Positions 24,935-38,581 of a stretch of DNA of 64,000 nt are shown here, piece after piece. The stretch covers positions 26,301,878 to 26,365,877 of the forward strand of contig NC_086368.1 of NCBI RefSeq assembly GCF_036324505.1. Direction: 5' to 3'. The notes beneath the pieces were generated by a model that worked only from the letters and a program-made list of their open reading frames with translations, did no database searches and was not told the origin of the DNA. The translations under genes and the position numbers were made by a program. How positions within the stretch are numbered: position 1 is the first letter of the stretch; every line of letters starts with the position of its first letter. Source of the stretch: Eleginops maclovinus. Lineage: Eukaryota; Chordata; Actinopteri; Perciformes; Eleginopidae.

Positions 24935-27589
24935 CTCACTACGATCAGCGCAGACGCAATACAGTCAGAAAGCAGTCAATGTCATTCAAGCAGCGTCCAC
25001 ACAGGGAACTTAGGGTGGCTGTACCTCACACTGTACCGGTAACATGAATAATGAAGGCCAAATCTCAGGTGCAATCCTGGATGGGAAACAAGCATAATCT
25101 GGGCTTTACACTGATAGCAGAGACACCATGTTGACACAACATCTTCTGCCCAGCTGAATGCAACATAATCCCCGGTAGGAGGGCGGATTCCTACCAAGGA
25201 TCTCTCGCAATGGGGTAGTAGTTAACCAGCTAGGCTCGGCGCACCACAAATGAGCCTAAACCCCCCACCCCCCCTCTTCCTACCTCAGCTCTGGTGGACT
25301 ATCAGCGAGGGTCCGACAGTGTTGTTCCTAATTACCTATTTCTCCACTCCTGATCCTGCGGCTGGCATAATTAGTTACCTGGGGCTGCAATCCAATTTGA
25401 AGTGATGACAAGAAAGTGATCCATGAAAAAGTAATAAGTTAAATCCAATTTCAGCCTGCCTCTAATTAAATGCACATGGAACTAATGAGTCAAACCCTAC
25501 CATTTCACTGATAATGGTAATTAGCGGGGTGGGAGTTGCCGGCTCTCGTCGCCGTGCCGCTGTAGGTGTAAAGCGCCAACCAAAAAAAGGTAAAAAGCGT
25601 GGCATGGTTTCTTTTAATCACACGTGTCATTCAGTCAATGTAATTTACTGGCTTTTTGACCAGTCAAGTATGTTTAGCTGCTTTCCTGCCTGCCTAGCAG
25701 CTGTTTGTATCTCCAGCCTGATTAAAGCGCCTCTAGGCTGCCGAGTACACAGCGGAGGCATCTTCATCCAGAGGCAGGGGTGTAGGGGTGTGTGTGTGTG
25801 TGTGTGGGGGGGGGGAGCACCCCTGTTGGTGAAATAAAACCAAAGAGCCATTTAATGCTGATCAAGGATCCTGAGGCTTGTTTGACTCGTATTTTTACCA
25901 CTCTGTGCAGGTCTTTTTTCTTCCTGTATATACCGCGCTTCATTATTTTTCAACTTGAATGAGAATGAATTGGAAAGTGAGTCACATCTACAAATGAGTA
26001 GAAAGTCTCTGCGCACATCTCCTCGTGCCTAATGGGAATAGCGCCGAGATGAATGGAGCCCCCGTCCGCAGATCAGGTGCTTTTATGGGGTGTCAGCTTA
26101 CTACACAGCCCCGTAATTGTTGGATCATGTCTTTTGATGACCCAGTCCGGCTCAACAGAGAATCATTATCGAGGTAGTGGATGTTCTGTGTGAAGGGGGC
26201 TCCTCTAGGCACGAGTTTTGTTCTTAAAAGAGGAAGTGAGATGAGAGGAGATGTGTTTGTGAAACAGAGAAAACAAGAGAACCACCACAAGTGAAGAGAA
26301 AAAAAACACAGATGTAATACATCCTCTCGCTGATGTTTATGTATGAACGCTTGGCTTTTTAAACTGTGTGTGTGCATGTGGCGGGGGTTGTGTGTTTAAT
26401 TAGCAGAATATGTAATTTCCGAGATAAACAAACACTTGTCTGGACCTGTGGCTTTTTTTCATAATGGCGAAATGTAACATGCAACATTAGAGAGCAGCCA
26501 ATTTGCAGATACTACAGCAAGCCGGTGCTCTCTTCATAGAGGGGAGGGAGAAAGAGGGGGGGGGGAGAGGATGCCGGGGAAAGGGCCCGACTCTCTTTTC
26601 AATAGCTGAGTGACAGCTTGGCCAAGCTCTCTGTATACATTAATAAATTAGAATTTTAATTTTGTCTTTGTCTGCAGGAGATGGTCTAGTACTTCACTGT
26701 GTACCAACAACTGGCTGTACGCTGGAATCCGCCGTTGAGGGTCCCCTCTGTTGACCTCTGCAGCACAATTCCCTGCCAGGCTGGGGAAACAGTTTAGTTT
26801 TGATCCTTTTTTCGACTTATTTGAATCCTGACAAATATGCACACAACTGAAAAGGTCATCGCAGTCATACTTCATCCTCTGGAGCTATTCCGAAGACATC
26901 TGCACAACAAAGAGGCTTTTTCACAACCTGACATTAGACCTAGCCGCTACAATAGCTCATTAAAAAGGGCCCCCAAAGGGATAGTAAGGGTATTAAATAT
27001 TATATATATACACACACATAGAGAGCGGGGCCTCCGTATTAATTACCAAATATGCCCTGAAGTCGTTTGCAATTTCACACTGACACAAACAACCTCTCGT
27101 TGTTCAAACAAAGATCTACATCTCTGAGGCAGCTGATCTGAAATTAACGGACATATTGCATCAGATATCCATTCATATTACAATCAGGGGCAGGTGATAA
27201 AATAAAGACACTTTTTAGACTGTTTTTATTTGTGCATCACACAGGAAGCCGTCCCACCACCTCTGTAACTGTCCTCACTTCTCTTCACCTCTGAACCCTA
27301 CACCTGGATCCCCCTACCCCACCCATGGGCTGCTCCATAGCACCTCCTGCTGCTGATGGTAGAAACCTGCCCCCATTCTGTGTGGATGTGTATGGAGCGG
27401 TGCTGAAAGGCAAGCAGGAGAAGCATGGAGTCTCGTCTGCTTACTTCTCATGAGAGGTTTGCAGTTTTTCTCCTACCATCATGTCCTCTTTTCCCCTGCC
27501 TTTAGCCAAGCTGTGCAACTCCAAAACTGAGACAAATCATTCACAGGTATTTCTGAAATTCAGATTCTTCCTGCTTGTTAACATAACAC

Positions 27590-27845
27590 TCAAAGTCTAG
27601 ACTGTACATTGTATTTAATATTCCATTCATTGCACTATTATCTATATAATATCCTGCTTTCTATTTTGACAGTTTACAGATTATTTATTATTATTATTTG
27701 TATTTGTATTTCTTCTTTTGTCTACCCTTCATGATTGTTTATTTCTTCTTTTTATTTCTAATTATTTTCTATGCCTTGTATTGTATCATGCTGCTGCAAC
27801 ACAACATTTTCCCAGTTTGGGATTATTAAATAAATTCTTATTTTC
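27590..27845 (+). mobile_element. LINE 3'-tail remnant
   Basis: A T-rich 3'-UTR-like stretch ends with GCTGCTGCAACACAACATTT, TTCCCAGTTTGGGATTATTAAA and TAAATTCTTATTTTC. This is the pattern of a common teleost CR1/L2-like LINE tail (CCCAGTGTGGGATCAATAAA-like). The body of the element is not recognised upstream. Confidence 0.6.
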
Positions 27846-28434
27846 TTTGTTCTTTGAAAAGATTCCTGCTGACACCAGCACTGTTTTTGAATCGCAAAAA
27901 CAACAATTTACGCCATGACAAATACAGTCACCTCATTTGAGACCCCTCGTAATGTTTCTAAGAATGCTACAACGTCTACGTCTGACTGCAGTGTGTAAGA
28001 AAAAGCCTCTTCCACCTCAGAAGTCAGGATCAACCACACCATTTGTGTTCCTGCACTGGAATGAGCTCATGGGATCCAATCAGGCCACACAGAGGCTTCT
28101 CTAACAGTCGTAGAGTGTATATATTTCACAGCAGCCTCCCATCCTACATACCTCTGCTTCTATGTCAAGATTTCGATGACACATTTTTTGATAGTGTGTG
28201 TGCAGCTTAATCACACATAACGCTGGAGCACACATAACTGCAAATGTTGCACTGCCAATTTTAATTTCCTGTTTGCGAACCTAGCCCAGTACTGAGCTTT
28301 TTTCCCTGCACACTTTGTTCTTGTGAGAGTTGCAAAAGTTCACATCATAGTTGTTTCTTTTTTTTTTAAATCAACCACAAAGCCGAATAACAGAGCCATC
28401 TGATAATCACAAGTAAATAAATGTCTGACGGTAC

Positions 28435-28536
28435 CTGCAGGCTCTGCTGCTTGTCGTTGGCTTTGGGGGATTTGCGGCCAGTGGTTTGTTGCTGTTGTTG
28501 CTGCTGCAGGAGTATCTGCCGAGCCACTTGGAGAGC
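28435..28536 (-). CDS. foxp1: foxp1 coding exon 2 (residues 54-87, Q7 tract)
   Basis: This 102-bp phase 0-0 exon encodes 34 residues. It begins [10 protein letters not shown], continues with seven glutamines (28486-28506, mixed CAG/CAA codons), then [13 protein letters not shown] and ends SLQ. It matches the human FOXP1 exon that starts ALQVARQLLL, including its length of 34 codons; the KSPK and NDKQ motifs are conserved. The acceptor is ctctttattag at 28537 and the donor is cag|gtaccg at 28435/28434. The exon stands alone between a 31.8-kb and a 21.1-kb intron. It belongs to the N-terminal Gln-rich repression region. Because its length is divisible by three and both ends are phase 0, skipping it would keep the frame. 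No open frame longer than the exon exists here, so it was found by reading the minus strand for the FOXP pattern. Confidence 0.95.
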
Positions 28537-29523
28537 CTAATAAAGAGAAATACATAAAGAAGATTCAGTCAAATAGAAATCCTAGAAGGAGATTTGCTAA
28601 AAGTCCCTTGAGGACACTTTGATACCTATTAAGAGAGCAGATGTATCTCCTTACAACAATATTCCCTTGGCCTCCTGATAGATAACAAACAAACATTAAG
28701 ACTTTGCAGTTAAAGCTGGTATAAACAAAACCCTGCAATGGGAACAATGCTAGGATTAATTCACAGTGAGAGGAGAAAAAAAAATCCTCTGCGGAAGAAA
28801 TGTTTATCTGCATTTACAAACAAACACAAAGACACTATCAGCGCTTTTGATCCTCCTTTAGCTCGGTCAAACTCCCCAAATAAAAGGCTTTACGCGGCCG
28901 CTCCGAATATCTGTTAAAGGACATGGCCTTCTCAGTGGAAAACAAAATACAGTGCAGTCACATGTTTATTGCTCCAGCTACTCCCTTTCCCCTTACGATA
29001 AATAATCAAACATGCCATCCAGAGCAAACAAAGCTGGAGAGAGCCGGGGGGAAAAAAACACACTAGCTCTAGAAAACGGTCAGCGATACCAAGAAAAGCA
29101 AGCGTTGTGTTCCCACAGTGAGCTGGCCCTGCCTCACACCTCCACCAGTAAACCATCTGGGTAAATAACTGGCCTCATTCTTTCCGTGTTCCTCAGACGA
29201 TTGCTCCCACAATTAAACAAACAGCCGAGCTCATCCCGCAGACAGACCAGCTCCCCGAGTCTATTATTTGAGAAGTTCAGAAATTGTAAATGGCAACAAA
29301 AAAAAGATGAGTAAAAAAACAATAATAATGACTTGTGAACGAGTGAGTGAAACCTGTGTGAAAGTAAGATATCTTCAGGGAAAGGCAAATGGAAAGCTCT
29401 GCGGACGGATGAAAAGATAAGGATAGGTCTGAGAGTCGGCCTTAGTTCGGGAAAAGTCTCACAATACTTTAAGACGGGGAGGCGAGAGACAGTTAGGGGT
29501 TGGAGCGAACAGCTGTACGACGG

Positions 29524-29527
<4 letters not shown>

Positions 29528-29579
<52 letters not shown>

Positions 29580-29598
29580 TGTGTCTGTGTGTGTGTGT
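29528..29598. repeat. (GT)n microsatellite with minor interruptions
   Basis: GT repeat to 29578, then TCTGTGTC interruptions and further GT to 29598; CA in the foxp1 transcript. Confidence 0.96.
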
Positions 29599-30157
29599 TT
29601 TGACCCTCCCAAACACACGGCTGTCGGATGACATCATGAATATGACCACAGGCTACAAAGAGGCCACACTCCTGGCATTTCACCATGCTTAAGTTTAAAG
29701 TGTTTAAATGATCCCCGTCTCTCTCCATCTGTCTCGGTCTGTTCTGAGCTGAAGATAAATCACACGTATCTCTCTCTGCATGCCTCCACTTTGAATTTGA
29801 GCAGGGCGGGGGAGCCCCTTATGCATGTACACTCATAAAGAAAGTGTACATATTGAAATGATGTGAGAAAGACAACAGTTGTACAGTCATACGGAGCATG
29901 ATGATAACCTATAATCATCCAAACACATCAATATTTAAAATAATGAAAAGAGGTTATTAAAGCTAATTGAGGTTATTTACTTCTAATTAAATCAGTTTAT
30001 CAAGTTATTTAATATTTAATATATATTGAATAAACTATTTAAAAAAACAACTTCATTTCCACTTAAAGGAAAACAAAAACAGATAAAAAATGCTAAGAAA
30101 TATCCTACAAATAAGATACCTTGGCATCAAATAACCAGCTTTTAAAAAACTATTGTT

Positions 30158-30158
30158 C

Positions 30159-30184
<26 letters not shown>
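30158..30184. repeat. (TA)n microsatellite
   Basis: About 13 TA units; another short TA stretch follows near 30228-30248, within a strongly AT-rich block (29930-30340) where no gene is seen. Confidence 0.95.
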
Positions 30185-30189
<5 letters not shown>

Positions 30190-32169
30190 GTTGCAGTTGT
30201 TGCCAAAAGTAAACAAAGATTAAAATTATATATATATATAAATATATAAAACAAAACACAATTCATATATTTGTATGATTGGGAGATGTGGTGTCATTTT
30301 TTAAATAATCTACAAAAAATAAAGATTATATTTAATTGTGAGCCCCCAGCAGCACCATCACAAACTTAGAAAGAGAAAGACTGAATGAGTAAGAGTGAAA
30401 CGCTGATCACTCATGTGAGAATTCAAGAGAGCAAGAGAAGGTGTAGGAACATCCTTCTCGACGCCCAAGGCGTGGTATTACGGGCACACTGAAGAGTAAA
30501 CAAACGTGGCTTGTTTTCTTTTCCTTGTAAATGATGACACATGCAGTAAAATGTGTGTGTGTGTGGTGTGGTGTGTGGTGTGTATGTGTTTAGAAGCGAG
30601 GGTGTTGGAACAAAGACAGTTGAGTCAACAGGATATGATAGGAAGTTCAGACAGTAATGGATGGAGAGATGCATTTCTGGGAAGTCTGACTTCATTTTAA
30701 TCTCCATGTGAGGCAAAGCTAATAAAACACTGTGAATGATTGGCTACTATAAGTATGTACGGTAATTGTGACATTGCTGAAACATCAGGATGTTAAAAAG
30801 CACATTCATACTCTATAAATATGATTCTTATTAAACTTAGTAGAAGGGGGTTTTATTGGCCGAGGAATAACCTGGTACATGTTGGAGCAGATCGGAATCA
30901 CAAGGTGGATACACACATTATGTTTCACTTTTGTTAACATTGAGGTGGTGTCAGAAAAAGCAGAAAAATGACTTCCTGACCGAGAAAACTCACGGTCACT
31001 CCCTCACAACTCGGAAAAAACTATCCATATCAATGTGTTGTTTGATTTTAATGCGCTTAGCAACAAAGCAAAACGAGTTTATAGCATCCTTTCGTTTCCA
31101 AATTACGACTAAAAGCTCATGAACAAACCAAATTGGGAAGAATGACCCTAACACTCTGGGAACGGGATTAAATGAGGAGCATCCGAATGGCGGCAATCTT
31201 TTCTCTGCGAGTTCTTGTCTAGTTCCATAATGTAACTCAAAGTAGGTTTGTTGGCAGAGTAGTATTGGTGCAATCAAACACAGGTAGCACTAGAGTACTG
31301 TCTTTCAATATTTTCTTTTTGGTAACGATAGGAAAGTTAATTGAATATGGGATAATTGTGACCGAATCCTCCTGATCATGTCAGCAACTACATTGAATGA
31401 CTGTTCCAATTAAAGTAAGGGCAATAATCATGTGACCCCGCACTGGCATATGAAATGAAATGCCTGGATGAGCCGTCTCAATAACTCCACAAAGACACAA
31501 GGCGAGTAAAGGCTGTTGTTGGTACCAAGGTGAGGTCAACGCTCCACATTTAGGAATGCTGCCGTCATGTTTGCATTTACAAAAGGCCACTAGAGCTGGC
31601 ATGCCTTTGAGAGGCCTAATGCTGGCCTAAAATAATCTATTGTTAACTGTCACTGCGGTGTTTACACAGCACCCACTCCTATATTTCATAGCACTCCCCC
31701 TCCCCCCCCCCCTCCTCCTCCTCCTCCTGGGGAATTTATCTTCCTTTGATCTTCCATTCAAAAGGTACTGGACTGTTGATGGAAATGTAAGTGTTAGACT
31801 TGCTACACACTGATGGGAGGCATAAGGCTTCTGAAGCACAGAGAAAGTGATGTGTTGCTATGTTAGTCCAAATTAGGCGACCGATGAAGATAAACTGATC
31901 ATTCAAGAATGTTCTTTTTGGATAATGCTAACTATAGTTCACCTGCTAGCACTAGTGGCACTCTAATTTTGAGTTATGGAGACGCACTTTTTGTGTTGAG
32001 CTTGCCATTTCACCCCATGGCAATACAGGAAGATGAGGGCTCTGAATGAAGGGTGATGTAATAAATAGATGTAATGGATGGCTGGGTCAAACATAACCAG
32101 CTGCTTATTCGTGCCCCGTAACAAAAGTCAACAGTTGTTTGAACAAATAATGAGCACAACTTTTATTAT

Positions 32170-32400
32170 GTAACAAATGTCCATATTTGTACTCAAACCA
32201 TGACCTTTTCCTAACCCTAAACAAGGGAGTTGTGTTGCCCTAATCTAACGTGGTAGTAATATTTGGAATGCAGAATTTAACCGTGTTTTTATTTTACGCA
32301 CGTAACAAACGTCATAGACTTTTCCTAAACCTCACCAAGTCGTTTGTTTGAATTCCCAACCATAGCCAAATGTTTAAAACAGCAATACTGCATTCACATG
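32170..32400. repeat. Percomorph dispersed repeat rich in CCTAACC/CCTAAAC
   Basis: CATGACCTTTTCCTAACCCTAAAC, then GTTGTGTTGCC, and a second similar block GACTTTTCCTAAACCTCACCAAG with GTCGTTTGTTTGAATTC follow the layout of a common percomorph interspersed repeat. The family name is not assigned. Confidence 0.45.
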
Positions 32401-35400
32401 TGGTAAGATAAGTGATACACAAAAGAACTTCAAAATGAAAACGCAACACACAAAATGTCTTTAAAATTGGCAATTTCACACAACCCCAAGAACTATATTT
32501 TACTTAAAACAGTCATGTGCTCTAAATCATACTTAAACAAATATAATTTTATACTCTTAGTGCAATAAGAGTGAGTCATGGTACTTTGAAATAACTAAAC
32601 AGGATTAGTGAGATGCCGGTACACACATTGGATGTTTAAGTACGAGACAGCAGCCCTATTGTAATCCAAACTGAGGTTGTTTGGGAGGCAAGCTTGTCCC
32701 TGGAATAAGAACATAAATGCAGATGTATATACGCCCACACACACCATGTAGGGAGTGAACCCTCCAGGTGCTTTTGATTAGAAAGCACCCTCCAGCACAT
32801 GACAAAGGTTTTTTATCAGCAACAAAGCCGGCGCAATTTGGTATCCTTGTCATTTGCAGTCCTCTTTTATATGCACCATTTCAAATGTGTTCAAAGTTCA
32901 CACCATCTCTCTCCCCCCCCCCCCCCCGTTAACGCAACTTCCTCAATAAACAACAGGCGTTTTTTTTTTTATCTGCATCTACTTTCACACCATATTAGCG
33001 AATAGAGGCAGGAGCGTCTCTTATGTCCCTGGGCTATCACGCTGTGATAAGGGAACAGCTAAGTACTGGATGTCTTTATGTGCAGTCTGCACATGTGGAT
33101 TATTTACAGGCTTTGGGGTTTCCTGCTGCTAAAGCTAGCTCTGGGTGTCTTACAAATCCCAGCTCAGAGCATTGCCACACAGTCAAGTCTGCTCTTTGCC
33201 GAATCCCTCGCTGCACTACGACATAAAACAGACACATTTCAGATACTTTAATCTCATTTAATGCAACTTTAACTGACCCACAACAAATCCAACTGTGAGT
33301 AAAGGGGTGGGATCTGAGAGAATTTGCCTCGGCACTCATGTCACATTCTCTAAATGACAGACGTATAAAAAAGGGGATGTGAGATAAGGTCCAAAAGAAA
33401 ATGGAGATCGTGCGGTTAAATGCGTCGTGGGGAATCACTCAGGGTGTCTCTTTCTGGAGTGAGACGGCATTTGTTTAGGCCCGTCAACAGAGAGACCTCT
33501 ATAAACGTCCGGCTCCTCTTACCACAGCTGGGGAAGACCTTGAACGTGAAATGGTTTCAAGCACATTGCTCCTAATTGCTGGAAGATGTGCGAGCAGGTG
33601 TAACCGGATCCCTGCGGCCACTCAGAGAAAGGGAGACGCAACGAGATGTGCATCTGCTCGTGTGTCTCTGCCCTCATCTGTGTGTGAGCTTCAGAGTATT
33701 TACTCAGCGGCCACGTTTCGCCCGGCTTTATTAGTCCGGAGAGCGTGGCTCAGAGATAGCCAGCAACAACACGACTAATAGGTTAGCTCTTAATGTAGTC
33801 CAGCTCTGAAGACTCCGGGCCCTATGGTCTCGCTCTGCAGCCCTCTGTGGGGTTGGAGCACCGGGCGGCCTAAATGTCAAGGTTACTTCCGTGACTTTCT
33901 GACTGATCGCACGTCTCAACTCACCTGACATTTATCACTTCTGCTGTTTTCTTTTCAAAGACAGGGCCCTCTTCTGCTCAGCGGTAAAGGAGCCAGTAAG
34001 GTGGTCGAACTGTCTACCCGGTTGCTAACTGAGTGAATTATTTTTTTTGTAGGCTGACTGGAAGATACCATCGCAAGGACTCCTGTGACTTCAAAGCAAT
34101 GGGTTTTCTATTACATTTAGCAGAAAATAAGATATGTTTATGATACTTAACGAGTTTAGTTCAGCAGGATAATCCCCACATATTAACATCCTTAATAGGG
34201 TTAAGCGTAAAGGCAATTGCCAGAAGTAAATAGCTAATTAAATAACTCCAAGACGGTCAAATAACTCCACCACAAAGCTAAAGGCAGCTAATGTTCATCG
34301 TGACGACTTTAAACAGTCTAATTTAGCCAACTGAATAAGACTGTATTTTACCTATAGACGATATTTCGGAATCATAACCAAAAAAAGATTGAAAAAAACA
34401 CAGATTTTAAGACGAGGGAGCTAGTAAGTGCTAAAATGCTAACCCATTTCTGGGTTAAGAACTTCTCTTTCAGCATGAGGTACAATAGACCAATCTTAAT
34501 CGAAGGAAAGGAGATAAAGCCATCCCAAAAATCCCTGTGGAAGCAACAACCACTTCATTTGGTGACCATTAACATCTGCTGCTGCCATTTGATCAAACAT
34601 GATACACTAAAAACATCGCTCTTAGGAAGTGTGGAAGTGCGTATTCTGAATTATTGTCCTTTACATCTCTCTTTGACCTCGTGACATTTTCCATCAAAGT
34701 CACGGAAAGTGTTTTACTTCCTGAAAGCTGTTCAGGATCTTCTCCACGTTATTTGCTAACATGCTAAGCTAATTACACTTCCTTCGAGAGGCTGCACAAG
34801 GAATCAGCCAATCATTATATAAACGATATGAGGCTATTGTAGCCAGTGGCAATCCAGAGAAATATGGTTCTTTATTCCCCATATGACAGATGGAAGATGT
34901 GGTGTTAGAGAGGTGTTGACTATGCAAACACATAATAATGGAATTCACGTGGAATAAGTGTCATTTTAATTGAAATGCATATCATTTTTTTATTTCTGGG
35001 CTTGGGGTGATTTTTAAAACATGCAGGCGGATAAGCAGCGAGGATCATGTCTATTTATATTAATTGCATTTTTTTTTGTCGCTTTTTTTCCTCAGTAATA
35101 CAGACATTTATCTGCAATGCAAAGCAGGGAAAGTCTGGTTCCCGTGTAAGTATATAATTAATGCCATTTCCAAAAAGCCACTCCACATGGAAAACAGGCC
35201 CCCGATGCTCAAACCTTGCGCATTACAGGGCCCTCGCAACAACACTCTCCAGTCTGTGTTTAGATTTCCAAACTAATTCATGTAGAATACATAAATAAAT
35301 CAACGTTTTATACCCACTTCAAACCATTAGATTCCCTTCCTTCGTTGCACTTTTCAACTAATCTATTAATATTTATGACAACACTAAACATTTCCAATAT

Positions 35401-36023
35401 CCACGTTTAAACGATAAGGCAGTGTGTGTGCACTTACATAAGACAAAATCTGACTTCAATAAAAAGCACATTTTGTTTGTCTAACGGTGCCCCCCCCCCC
35501 CCCTCCCTCTCTTCCCATAACAGGTAATGCAGCGCCCTGACTAATGTTTTTTTGGCGAAAAAATGACTAAGAAAAACAAGACGAAAGCAAAGTTATTAAC
35601 TGCGAGTGGAGATAGAAGAGAGGGGGCTGTGAAGCAGGACTGATGGTGGAGGCTGGGGGGGCAGGCAGATGGAGGAAAAGAATAAAGTGTGAAGAGGTAA
35701 AAGGGAGAAGACAAGACTAGCAGAGGGGAGGAGGAGGCTGCAGGAGGTGCAGAGGGGAGGGTAAACAGCGCCCCGACCAGGCGGTATCGAGCTCTCGGAG
35801 CCTGGTACAGAGGGGTCACCCCCGCCCAGCCGCCCCCACCACCAACCACCCAACCCGGCGAGGTCAGCTCAGCTATGCGGGCCTGACAGCTTCCGTTTGC
35901 TGTGTGCTCGCCGTTTGTTTGGATTTCCAAGCCTTGCTTAGCCAGCAGCTTAACAACAGATGGCTGAAGAAGGCGTCCATTCAAGAAAATCACACCAAGG
36001 AGAGTACACAAGCTGCAGACAAA

Positions 36024-36171
36024 ACACACACACACACACACACACACACAATACCAGCACACACACATGCAAATGACATGGATTGCCAGAGTTGCAGATG
36101 CTGCAAACGCCGAGCATGGCAAATAAGCTTCTGCTTGTTGCAAACAGTTAAAAAAGGAATGCAAAGTGAGT

Positions 36172-36230
<59 letters not shown>
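36024..36230. repeat. Two (CA)n tracts 120 bp apart
   Basis: CA from 36024-36051 and 36173-36230. The 250-codon minus-strand frame crossing them is an artefact of the repeats. Confidence 0.95.
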
Positions 36231-36231
<1 letters not shown>

Positions 36232-36309
36232 CTGATTATACCAAACAACTTCCCGAGATGATTAAATAACTGAGCAGATCTGAGCGAAAGCATTTCCGTC
36301 CCCCGCCAT

Positions 36310-36710
36310 TATTAAACGAATGTTGTGTTTATTACAGCTTTAGTGCGGTGTAAACGCATAAACAGCCTCCCAGAGTACAAGAGGAGCTGTCAACTAAATA
36401 TTGTTTCTCTCATGAGTCGCTCTTCCACCTCAATTACGCCTTTCAACTTCGCAGGCTCAGTATGATGAAGAGGCAGTAAAAATCATTCACATTAATACAC
36501 CATTGTGCATCTGCTGCTAAAGGTAATTAAAGAAGTAAATGACTCATAAGAATAGACATATTAGCCACAAAATGAAAAGGCAACCGGGCTGCCTCGTGAA
36601 AATATGTACCATTAAGATACTGCATTTTCATATTGGGGTAATCAGCTCCACTAGCCTGATGCTGATTTAATCCACTCCAGTGGAAAGTCTATCAGCGCAC
36701 AGCCGCGTGT
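36310..36710. promoter_or_regulatory. Candidate conserved regulatory block in foxp1 intron
   Basis: Repeat-free block with CATTAATACACC, GGTAATTAAAG, ATGACTCATAAG (AP-1-like TGACTCA) and CTGATTTAATCC motifs. It sits in the 31.8-kb intron next to CA tracts. Inference only. Confidence 0.32.
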
Positions 36711-37829
36711 CACTGTCTACCCGCCAAGAGCCAGGCCATCTACTTTAGCGGTGCCTGTGATGGGCTCCACTAAAGGAGGGAGGTCACACGCAGACAAATC
36801 AGTCGGAGGAGCGTTCAGTGCTTCGGTGTCATTTAGAGGCAGATGGAGAGAAGAGGATGGGAGTGAGCGGAGGACAAAATGAGCTAAAAAAGAAGATGGG
36901 GGGGGGAATAGATCTGGGAACAATGCAGCGGGTAGATCTCAGCAGCCCCTCCACGCCTGACCTTAGCTTTGTGTTCTGAGCGTATGATGCCTCAGGATGC
37001 CCACCACTGAATACAGCGATAATATCCGTCAAGTTGATAAAGTGGGAGGAAGAGAGCAGAGGCATGCCAACTGTGCTGGGGTACTTAGACGGACTGTTAG
37101 AAAAACACGCACTCCTCCTGCGATTGCCTCTTTGTTGGAAGTGTTGCATCACTTTGGTATCGGGAGAGTGTTGTGCTTGGGAAAACGGGCGCTTCCAAAA
37201 ACCCAGCGTGAGACCTTGAATGCTGTGAGCGGACTTGATCATGCCTGAATGATATTGTTTAGAATGGGAAGCTCCATCTGCCCGGGTCTCATAGACGGAG
37301 GACTTATCGATACGCTCGAGACTTCCGGGATACGACCGGTAAAACCCCCTTAAATCTTCACAATTTAGTTGCATTGAATATAGATGAATGTAGTCCACAC
37401 GAACCTATAGAAAAGAGCTTGAGGGGGGGCGGAGGAGGGATCGGGCTGTTGTCCACAGTCAGGGAGCGTCACAGCGCTTGAGGCCTGGGATGATGGCCTG
37501 TGTTGTTAGCTGACCACTGCTCAGCCTCTGCACCACGGGGCGGGATGATTAACTCGGTGTGGATGCAAAAGTATCTCATCTAGATGAATAATCCCACTAA
37601 TCATCAGTACAACCGACAACAAGCGTGACACCGCCCTGAGCTAATTTTGACTGTTCCCTTGGAGATGGATTAGAAAGGACATCTGGCCAAAGAGCAGACG
37701 AGTCTCCTGTTTCATTAAGACACTAAAAGTACGATCTTAGAGCAAACGGATTTTCCTTTCTAAAACCTTGCAGTATTGAAAGAACTCCTTAATATTGTTG
37801 GTAAAGTAAACATGCTTATATCACACACA

Positions 37830-37930
37830 ATGTGGAAATAGTCAGTTTCAAGTAGAAGTCCAGTATGGAAATGATACTTGAGTAACATAAGTAAGTGTAA
37901 GTAGCAAAATGTACTTAAAGGGTTAAACTA
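37830..37930. mobile_element. Possible MITE fragment (AGTAGCAAAATGTACTTAAAG type)
   Basis: ATACTTGAGTAACATAAGTAAG followed by TAAGTAGCAAAATGTACTTAAA resembles a common fish dispersed repeat rich in AAGTA motifs. Only about 100 bp can be matched. Confidence 0.4.
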
Positions 37931-38503
37931 ATGAGAAAAATCTTACATAAATTGAAGAAAAACAAGCAAAGAATTATTCAAAATACAATGGAAAATGTTT
38001 TAAATGCTGAGAGATGCCAATTAAAATTGGTAGTGGATTATTAGGTTAGCTATCCTTGTATAAACTAAAGGCAGGTTTAATTTAAAACCAAGATAATATT
38101 TTGAAAGGCTTGTCTTTTATGCAGAATGTATCCATTTATGTATTCAGATATTTATTGATTCATGTAGTTTATTCTTTTTTTTTAACGTTATACTTTAACT
38201 TCTTATGTCTATAGAAATGACTGTTTGATATTATGATTTACCTAAACTTCTTACGTTTGTATAGCTATTTGTATTGGGTTCTATAATTGAGCATCTGAGA
38301 ATTTCCCTTGGAGACAGATAAGGTATTTTGAATCTGATAATGACACCTGGTTACTGGTCTCGAGTAAATCCACCACTGGTACCTTACGACAAACAAAAGC
38401 ACCGTAGCCTTTATGGGTTTCTTTGGTTTTCGACTTAACATCTTTTCCCACTGCCTTGAACTGTCCTGACCTGAGACCCAACACATCAAGAGGAGAGAAT
38501 TCC

Positions 38504-38505
<2 letters not shown>

Positions 38506-38579
<74 letters not shown>
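38506..38579. repeat. (GT)37 microsatellite
   Basis: Uninterrupted GT repeat; CA in the foxp1 transcript. Confidence 0.97.

Positions 38580-38581
<2 letters not shown>

Noticed and set aside
28340..28555. 71-codon minus-strand frame over coding exon 2
   Set aside because: Wrong frame relative to ALQVARQ; the true exon has no long open frame because introns flank it closely.
29134..29649. 171-codon minus-strand open frame
   Set aside because: It opens through the GT microsatellite (HTHTHT repeats) and the remainder shows no known family.
35541..36293. 250-codon minus-strand open frame
   Set aside because: It is carried by two CA tracts (CVCVCV repeats) and low-complexity Ser/Pro sequence; no domain or homologue is recognised.
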